6,002 nt of DNA from the NCBI GenBank assembly GCA_017515945.1, contig JAFWDX010000499.1:1-6002 (forward strand), written 5' to 3'. The translations under genes were made by a program, and so were the position numbers. Origin of the DNA: Blautia sp. (GTDB taxonomy: Bacteria > Bacillota > Clostridia > Lachnospirales > Lachnospiraceae). Of this stretch, positions 1-4,563 are shown in pieces (the first letter of the stretch is position 1; every line of letters starts with the position of its first letter). The notes below the pieces were generated by a model. It was not told where the DNA came from. It made no database searches and saw only the letters and a list, made by a program, of their open reading frames with translations.

Positions 1-733
1 GCACCTTCTGGCTGGCGACCAGGAGATTGCGGGATTCATTCTCCGCCGTAGGAAGTACATAAGCATGAAAACGTTCCATAAAATCCGTCAGGCTTTCGGA
101 CATGGCGGAATACTCTGTCTTCATCCCGGCCGTGTACACGATGGAGAAAGCAATACCGTAAATGGAAGTCAGGAAAGCGACCTTGATGCCGTCTACCAAA
201 GAGGCGACAGAGGTCGTCATGGAAGCATAGTCCGAAGTCTGGAAATCCTTAAGGCCCCAGACCAGGCCTACGAATGTGCCGAGGATACCAAGGCTGGTGA
301 AGATATCCGGAACCATCTCCAGCAGGCGCTTGTGCACATGGATATCGATCTCTTCCTCATTGATGTAATCATCCAGGTCGCCGATCCCCTCCTCCGCGTT
401 GGTGATGCTGCTGGTGAAATTGTCCAGCTTGCGGTCCAGATAACGGTTGTCAAAGATGCCATCCAGCACCTTGAGATTGGACAGATCCGCCTTGCCGGGG
501 CGCTTGAATATACTCTTGAGCTCCTCTGTCGCCCTGCGAAAGGCTATGGCCAGATTGTCAAGTCTGTACATGCCGCCGAACAGTCCGCACATATAGATGA
601 TGACCATGAGGGTCAGAAATATCAGATTATAGATCATGACTCCCCGCTGCCCGCGGCCTACGTACAGCGTGATCCCAACGGCGGCCGCAACAGCCGCAAG
701 GAACAGAAGCAGGTTGGTGAATTTTCTTCCCAT
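1..733 (-). CDS. MotA/TolQ/ExbB-family proton channel protein, N-terminal 244 aa (3' end outside window)
   Basis: Reading the minus strand from the ATG at 733 gives 244 uninterrupted codons to the window edge, so the C-terminus is missing. Two hydrophobic segments near the N-terminus (about residues 5-25 and 33-54) are followed by a charged, probably cytoplasmic stretch (about 55-140). A pair of membrane segments then matches the conserved core of the MotA/TolQ/ExbB family: SLGILGTFVGLVWGL (147-161) and DGIKVAFLTSIYGIAFSI (181-198). By motif, Thr153 and Thr189 fall where ExbB/TolQ proteins keep conserved pore threonines. Family members form inner-membrane pentamers that use ion flow to drive a partner protein (MotB, TolR, ExbD or ZorB). 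The partner would be expected downstream, left of the window. The start is fixed by AAGGAGG 6 nt upstream. The two extra N-terminal segments resemble larger ZorA-like members more than classical ExbB, but the tail that would decide this is not visible. The family call is firm; the specific role is unknown. Confidence 0.88.
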   Translation of the reverse strand, partial: MGRKFTNLLLFLAAVAAAVGITLYVGRGQRGVMIYNLIFLTLMVIIYMCGLFGGMYRLDNLAIAFRRATEELKSIFKRPGKADLSNLKVLDGIFDNRYLDRKLDNFTSSITNAEEGIGDLDDYINEEEIDIHVHKRLLEMVPDIFTSLGILGTFVGLVWGLKDFQTSDYASMTTSVASLVDGIKVAFLTSIYGIAFSIVYTAGMKTEYSAMSESLTDFMERFHAYVLPTAENESRNLLVASQKV

Positions 734-739
734 TTCTTA

Positions 740-746
740 CCTCCTT
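740..746 (-). promoter_or_regulatory. Ribosome binding site of the proton-channel gene
   Basis: The minus strand reads AAGGAGG, a full anti-16S match, with 6 nt before the ATG at 733. It fixes the start codon of the minus-strand gene. Confidence 0.9.
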
Positions 747-766
747 AGGAATTTGTATCATTACCA

Positions 767-810
767 TTTATACCAGAGCGTTTATACCAGAAGGTCTTAA
801 TACGTGGGAA
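767..810 (-). promoter_or_regulatory. Candidate promoter(s) for the proton-channel gene, with duplicated extended -10
   Basis: On the minus strand the 11-mer TCTGGTATAAA occurs twice, 14 bp apart (791-781 and 777-767). Each copy holds an extended -10 (TGG before TATAAA). The upstream copy (-10 at 786-781) has TTCCCA at 810-805, 18 nt away, which matches four of six positions of the sigma-A -35 consensus. Predicted starts near 774 and 760 would give leaders of roughly 40 and 27 nt containing the AAGGAGG site. The downstream copy has no obvious -35. This was found by eye and is not tested. Confidence 0.5.
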
Positions 811-823
811 TCGTTGATCCCAG

Positions 824-857
824 GTAACTGTTCAGTCACAGGTTCCCTCACAGTTAC
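824..857. repeat. Cluster of GTAACTG/CAGTTAC inverted repeats (possible operator)
   Basis: GTAACTGT at 824-831 is exactly complementary to ACAGTTAC at 850-857, giving 8-bp arms around 18 nt. The left arm also forms an imperfect palindrome with the adjacent CAGTCAC (833-839), with 6 of 7 positions matching across a TT centre. Three related half-sites in 34 bp, just upstream of the candidate minus-strand promoter, could be a regulator binding site. Chance occurrence is possible. Confidence 0.3.
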
Positions 858-1010
858 GGTCCCTCTTGTCTTTACAGCAACGTCCCAATACACGGAGCCC
901 CACATATGTTATATAGTTCCCGCGAGTATAACTGGTCTGCCAAATATAGTATCATACCCGTAAAAAACGAATGTATCTCATATTTTTCGCAATTATATCC
1001 GACAGATGCG

Positions 1011-1040
1011 TTGGACTTTCACTGTATTTTCACTTATGAT
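1011..1040 (+). promoter_or_regulatory. Candidate promoter of the O-acylation operon
   Basis: TTGGAC (1011-1016) and TATGAT (1035-1040) are separated by 18 nt. The -10 matches the sigma-A consensus at five of six positions, while the -35 keeps only the leading TTG. A start near 1047 would leave a leader of about 35 nt carrying an A9 run (1056-1064) and the GGAGG site. It is the best-looking plus-strand promoter before the operon. Confidence 0.5.
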
Positions 1041-1050
1041 ATCATATCAT
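1035..1050. repeat. Nested palindromes over the -10 (possible operator)
   Basis: TATGATATCATA (1035-1046) is a perfect 12-bp palindrome. Overlapping it, ATGATAT-C-ATATCAT (1036-1050) is a perfect inverted repeat with 7-bp arms around one base. Both cover the candidate -10 and start point, the usual place for a repressor site. AT-rich DNA yields such palindromes by chance more often, so this stays tentative. Confidence 0.35.
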
Positions 1051-1070
1051 CAGTTAAAAAAAAAGCAAGC

Positions 1071-1075
1071 GGAGG
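1071..1075 (+). promoter_or_regulatory. Ribosome binding site of the first operon gene
   Basis: GGAGG lies 6 nt before the ATG at 1082. It favours this start over the in-frame ATG at 1118, which would remove most of the signal peptide. Confidence 0.85.
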
Positions 1076-1081
1076 TAAATT

Positions 1082-2947
1082 ATGTCTTTACGCAGGATCC
1101 TGCACATATTGGTGCTGGTCATGTGGTTATTCGCCATGAGCGGATACGCAGGCTCCTTTCATCTGAATGCCGCAGGCAAAGCGGATAAGAGCTGTCATCT
1201 GGTCATTGAAGAAGGGACAGGCTTCACGGCAGAGCCGCCGTATGCGTCCGTTGAGCCGGGGCAAAGTGCGGTATTTATCCTTCGGCCTGCGCAAGGATAT
1301 GAGATTTCCGCTGCCAAATGCCGTGACGGGGTCCTCACCCGGCTCGCGGACGGGAGTACACGGCTGATTGTGGATCCTGTCCGGTACTCTCATGTCATCA
1401 CCGTCACAACCCGCAGGCTCCCTTATCAGATCTGTTACCACGCCAACGGCGGTCAGCTTCTTTCCTGTAATGATACCGGGCAAAGCCCCGGATCCGATCC
1501 CTGTATACGGGTTTTCGCTTCCGACACCCATCTGAGAGTCAATACGGATACAGGAACCGGCTTGTTTACCCGGGAGGGTCATACTCTGACCGGCTGGAGC
1601 ACGCAGCCAGACGGACAGGGCACACGGACAGGACTCGGCAGCCGGGTACGGATGCCCGGATCCGGCTGCCTGGATCTGTATGCGATATGGGAGAAATGGA
1701 CCGATGAGTCTTTATTTGAATATTCGCTCCTGCCCTCGGGCATCCGGATCGACGGCTGGCATGGGCAGGAGACAGAGTTGGTGATTCCCGAAAAAATCGG
1801 TCAGCATAAGGTGACCTCCATCGCGGAAAGAGCTTTTGCAGGAGCTTCCTGCGTGAGGATCGTGCTGCCGCCATCCCTGCGTGAGGTCGGGCTTTATGCG
1901 TTTGAAGGATCACAGGTGAGGGAGGTGGTCCTGTATGACACTTTATACGATATTACCGACTATTCGTTTTACGACTGCCCTCATCTGCGGACGATCCGTA
2001 TCAATGCGGCACGCCCGCCCGTATACAGCGGGTCTTATTATGATACGTTTCCCGATAAATATGACCGGCTCCTGTCCCTGGCCGATACCCGCAAGCTGGT
2101 CCTGTTTTCCGGCTCCTCAACGAGGTTCGGCTACGACAGTTCACTTATGGATACGGCCCTGGAGGATTATGACGTCGTCAATATGGGCGTCTTTGCCTAT
2201 ACCAATGCGCTGCCCCAGCTGGAGCTGATCCGCCCCCTGATGAGAAAGGGGGACATCCTGCTGGTATCACCTGAATTTGACGCGGCAAAGCGTCAGTTCT
2301 GTACAACAAACGCCTTTGACGAGGATTTTTTCTGCATGATCGAGGGAAATTATGATCTGCTCTCTCTGCTCGATATAAGCCGGTACAGCAATGTCCTGAA
2401 TGCGTTCCACACCTTTCAGGTGCGGCGCAGCGGAATGCAGGAGAAAAACTATGCGCTTTCTCCTTCCATGTTTGATGAAGACATGAACCCGGTCTCCTCT
2501 CCCAGCTATAATGAGTATGGGGATTATATCGTACCCAGACCGGATTCAACGGACGACGCACCGATCTATGGCCTGCCTGTTGACTATACGGCAGAGGCAT
2601 TCCCATTGGCTTTGTATATCGAACCGGCCAACACGGAGTACCACCTGTTCCTGGACAGGGGGATCCGCGTCTTTTTTACCTATGCGCCCAGAAACAGCCT
2701 GGCTCTCTCGGACACCAGCACGCCTGCTGCCAGAGCCCGGCTGGACAGGTGGCTGCGCGAAAGCCTGATCATTCCGGTGATCTCTCCCCTCGAAGAATCC
2801 CTCTTTCCCGGCCATCTGCTGAGCGGCACGGACAACCATCTGTCCGACAACGGTGTACAGCTCCGGACCCGCAGAGTCCTCAGAGATCTGCAAAACGCAC
2901 TCGGAACAGACAACGACAAGGAGGTTCTGGATGAACCAGCTCTATAA
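1082..2947 (+). CDS. Secreted multidomain protein: InlB-like/Listeria-Bacteroides repeats, BspA LRR, C-terminal SGNH-like domain
   Basis: This 621-aa protein begins with a signal peptide or membrane anchor (basic Arg4-Arg5, hydrophobic 6-18, possible cleavage after Ala23). Residues about 38-111 resemble a divergent InlB-type beta repeat. Residues about 115-204 resemble a Listeria-Bacteroides repeat (YHANGGQ near the start, LDLYAIWEK at the end). Residues about 211-308 are BspA-type LRRs (VIPEKIGQHKVTSIAERAF, then LPPSLREVGLYAF). From about 319 to 605 lies an SGNH/GDSL-hydrolase-like domain with the nucleophile block SGSSTRFG (Ser345 the likely nucleophile), VNMG (366-369) and a C-terminal DNHLSDNG block (Asp584, His586). 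Such domains transfer or remove acyl groups on extracellular polymers and accompany MBOAT proteins. The protein is probably secreted; no LPxTG sorting signal is visible. Its last 17 bp overlap the next gene. I infer a role as acyl acceptor or transferase for the MBOAT two genes downstream. The domain calls are good, the substrate unknown. Confidence 0.85.
   Translation: MSLRRILHILVLVMWLFAMSGYAGSFHLNAAGKADKSCHLVIEEGTGFTAEPPYASVEPGQSAVFILRPAQGYEISAAKCRDGVLTRLADGSTRLIVDPVRYSHVITVTTRRLPYQICYHANGGQLLSCNDTGQSPGSDPCIRVFASDTHLRVNTDTGTGLFTREGHTLTGWSTQPDGQGTRTGLGSRVRMPGSGCLDLYAIWEKWTDESLFEYSLLPSGIRIDGWHGQETELVIPEKIGQHKVTSIAERAFAGASCVRIVLPPSLREVGLYAFEGSQVREVVLYDTLYDITDYSFYDCPHLRTIRINAARPPVYSGSYYDTFPDKYDRLLSLADTRKLVLFSGSSTRFGYDSSLMDTALEDYDVVNMGVFAYTNALPQLELIRPLMRKGDILLVSPEFDAAKRQFCTTNAFDEDFFCMIEGNYDLLSLLDISRYSNVLNAFHTFQVRRSGMQEKNYALSPSMFDEDMNPVSSPSYNEYGDYIVPRPDSTDDAPIYGLPVDYTAEAFPLALYIEPANTEYHLFLDRGIRVFFTYAPRNSLALSDTSTPAARARLDRWLRESLIIPVISPLEESLFPGHLLSGTDNHLSDNGVQLRTRRVLRDLQNALGTDNDKEVLDEPAL
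2918..2924 (+). promoter_or_regulatory. Ribosome binding site of the 84-aa membrane protein gene
   Basis: AAGGAGG sits 6 nt before the ATG at 2931, inside the end of the preceding gene. It shows that this ATG, not the upstream in-frame ATG at 2853, is the start, and it is strong evidence that the small overlapping frame is translated. Confidence 0.85.
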
Positions 2948-3185
2948 CTGTATTCTTTCCTGCCGCTGGATCTTTCCGGCGGCGGCACTTATTCTGGCCG
3001 CCTGCGGCCGCATGAAAAAACATTCTGTCAGGAGGTTATGCTTTTTGGCTGCAGAGGCTTCCTGCGTCGTCGGACTCCTGGTCCTGCTCCTGGCAGGCCT
3101 TTCTCCTCAGGCAGCCTCAGGCACAGTTATTCCCGTTCTGATCGTGCTGCTCCTGCCTGAACGCAGTCAAGGAGGCCTTTCATGA
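2931..3185 (+). CDS. Small hydrophobic membrane protein, function unknown (84 aa)
   Basis: I do not recognise this protein. It has 84 residues and two or three likely membrane segments: about 13-26, 37-57 and a shorter 64-77. The basic loop between the first two (Arg27, Lys29, Lys30, Arg34, Arg35) should be cytoplasmic by the positive-inside rule, placing the N-terminus outside. The gene is real by its signals: a full AAGGAGG site, a 17-bp overlap with the upstream gene and an ATGA overlap (4 bp) with the MBOAT gene. That coupling suggests production together with the acyltransferase. By analogy, Dlt operons also encode a small membrane protein (DltX) beside DltB and DltD, but DltX is shorter with one membrane segment and I see no sequence similarity, so an accessory or assembly role is only inferred. 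Confidence 0.75.
   Translation: MNQLYNCILSCRWIFPAAALILAACGRMKKHSVRRLCFLAAEASCVVGLLVLLLAGLSPQAASGTVIPVLIVLLLPERSQGGLS
3169..3175 (+). promoter_or_regulatory. Ribosome binding site of the MBOAT gene
   Basis: AAGGAGG lies 6 nt before the ATG at 3182, within the last codons of the 84-aa gene. With the ATGA stop-start overlap it supports both independent initiation and translational coupling. Confidence 0.88.
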
Positions 3186-4561
3186 ATTTCACATCACCGG
3201 CTTTCGTGCTGCTCTTCCCTTTGGTTCTCATCCTGCACCGTCTGCTGCCGCCGGGAGCGAGGCAATGGCTCCTGCTGTCAGCAAGCCTGCTGTTTTACGC
3301 TATGGGGGATCTGCACGCCTTTCCTCTGCTGCTGATCCTCATCCTGATCACCTGGTATGGGGCTCTGCGCATCAGCGCTGCCGCTTCACAAAAGGTTAAA
3401 ACATGCCTGGCGGTAGTTTCCATTTGCACCGTCACGGGAACCCTTATCTATTTCAAGCTCCCGTCGGCTGTATTTCTGCCGGCAGGCATATCCTTCTATA
3501 CCTTTCAGGCGCTGTCATACGTCGCAGGTGTTTATGGCGGTACAGTTCCGGCAGAAAGGGATCCTTTTTCCTATGCGCTCTATATTTCCTTTTTTCCTCA
3601 GCTTGTGGCCGGTCCCATCGAACCGCCGGATGTCCTCCTTCCCCAGCTGAAGGCCTGCAGGAAAATTACCTCAGAAGACATGGCTGCCGGCGTAGCTCTG
3701 CTGCTGCGGGGGTATACAAAAAAAATATGTGAAGCTGATTTTCTGGCTCCTTACGTGGACAACATTTTTTCCATGCCCTCTCCCGAGGGACCCGCCGTCG
3801 CGGCCGGGGCTCTCCTGTTCGGTCTGCAGATCTACGCGGATTTTTCAGGATACAGCGATATCGCCTGCGGCTGTGCACGCATGCTGGGGATCCGTCTGTC
3901 CCGCAATTTTGACAGGCCATATCTTGCCTGTGGCTTCAGGGATTTCTGGCGGCGCTGGCACATTACCCTGAACCGCTGGTTCACACAGATGATCTATATT
4001 CCGCTGGGCGGCAGCCGTAAAGGGCTCATTCGCCGATGTCTGCTGACCCTGCTGGTTTTTTTGCTGAGCGGGCTCTGGCACGGAGCTGCCTGGCATTATA
4101 TCGCCTGGGGGCTTGTGCACGGGCTCCTTCTGATCGGACAGATCCTGATGGAACGGATTCGTTTCCATCAGGCAGCACAGTCCGGTCATGCAGGCAGAAA
4201 AAAAAGCCGCCTCCTGTGGCTTATCACTTTTGCGGCGACCACATGGGCATGGCTGTTTTTCCGTGCGCCGACCCTCAGTCAGGCTTTCCGTATGACCGGC
4301 GCGCTGGGAAGCGGCTGGAGCAGACTGATCCCAGCTCTCAAAGAATTTGCCATTTATGACATCCATGGCTTTTTCCGGATCTGCATGCTTCCCGCTCTTA
4401 TATGGCTCCTGGACAGTTTTTTCCCCGGCGGTGCCTCCCAGGACAGGCTTCCGGACAGGGACAGGTCCATCCTGATCTGCTGCCTGCTGGCTCTGATGAT
4501 CATGTGCGCCTGGCCTTTCATGTCCGATGACACCAATGCGTTTATATATTTCAGGTTCTGA
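3182..4561 (+). CDS. MBOAT-family membrane O-acyltransferase (AlgI/DltB/PatA-like)
   Basis: This 459-aa protein, a normal length for AlgI/DltB-type MBOATs, has about 11-12 hydrophobic segments across its whole length. Diagnostic blocks appear in family order: GISFYTFQALSYVAGVY (102-118), FFPQLVAGPIE (137-147), QIYADFSGYSDIA (216-228), DFWRRWHITLNRWF (254-267) next to YIPLGGSRKG (272-281), LSGLWHGAAWHYIAWG (295-310) with the invariant catalytic His300, and WLFFRAP (357-363). The C-terminus ends FIYFRF, close to the FIYFQF-type ending common in bacterial AlgI-like proteins. Family members accept an acyl group on the cytoplasmic side and pass it outward to an SGNH-type partner that modifies alginate, teichoic acid, peptidoglycan or other polysaccharides. 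Here two such partners flank the gene. No dltA or dltC is nearby, so acetyl is likelier than D-alanyl as the group moved, but this is inference. All recognisable catalytic motifs are intact. Confidence 0.95.
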   Translation: MNFTSPAFVLLFPLVLILHRLLPPGARQWLLLSASLLFYAMGDLHAFPLLLILILITWYGALRISAAASQKVKTCLAVVSICTVTGTLIYFKLPSAVFLPAGISFYTFQALSYVAGVYGGTVPAERDPFSYALYISFFPQLVAGPIEPPDVLLPQLKACRKITSEDMAAGVALLLRGYTKKICEADFLAPYVDNIFSMPSPEGPAVAAGALLFGLQIYADFSGYSDIACGCARMLGIRLSRNFDRPYLACGFRDFWRRWHITLNRWFTQMIYIPLGGSRKGLIRRCLLTLLVFLLSGLWHGAAWHYIAWGLVHGLLLIGQILMERIRFHQAAQSGHAGRKKSRLLWLITFAATTWAWLFFRAPTLSQAFRMTGALGSGWSRLIPALKEFAIYDIHGFFRICMLPALIWLLDSFFPGGASQDRLPDRDRSILICCLLALMIMCAWPFMSDDTNAFIYFRF

Positions 4562-4563
4562 TC

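Larger units (their letters stand above)
734..1081. other. Divergent intergenic region
   Basis: These 348 bases separate the minus-strand proton-channel gene from the plus-strand operon. They are more AT-rich than the flanking genes, especially from about 900 onward. They hold a ribosome binding site at each end, a candidate promoter for each direction, a cluster of GTAACTG-type inverted repeats (824-857) and a palindrome over the plus-strand -10 (1035-1050). I saw no convincing tRNA, riboswitch or rho-independent terminator. Open frames here, such as 906-1139 on the plus strand, lack a ribosome binding site and recognisable protein features. Confidence 0.75.

Noticed and set aside
65..748. 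227-codon open frame on the plus strand
   Set aside because: It is antisense to the proton-channel gene, which has recognisable family motifs, membrane segments and a full ribosome binding site; the plus-strand translation has none of these.
906..1139. 77-codon plus-strand frame in the intergenic region
   Set aside because: No ribosome binding site, no recognisable features, and it runs over the promoter and into the signal-peptide region of the next gene in another frame.
2853..2930. Upstream ATG at 2853 as start of the small membrane protein
   Set aside because: It would add 26 polar residues inside the preceding gene without a good ribosome binding site, whereas the ATG at 2931 has AAGGAGG at ideal spacing.
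2967..3008. Lipobox-like LAAC (Cys25) in the 84-aa protein
   Set aside because: The cysteine is followed directly by a basic stretch (Arg27, Lys29, Lys30, Arg34, Arg35) and another membrane segment, so this side should be cytoplasmic, which is incompatible with lipoprotein processing there.
3718..3725. A8 run inside the MBOAT gene (another at 4198-4205) as a phase-variation tract or frameshift
   Set aside because: The reading frame and family motifs continue intact across both runs, and eight adenines alone are not evidence of programmed slippage.
3182..4561. Assigning the MBOAT gene as dltB
   Set aside because: No dltA, dltC or typical dltD is in the window, the partners carry LRR fusions, and the FIYFRF ending fits the broader AlgI-like group; a specific symbol is not supported.
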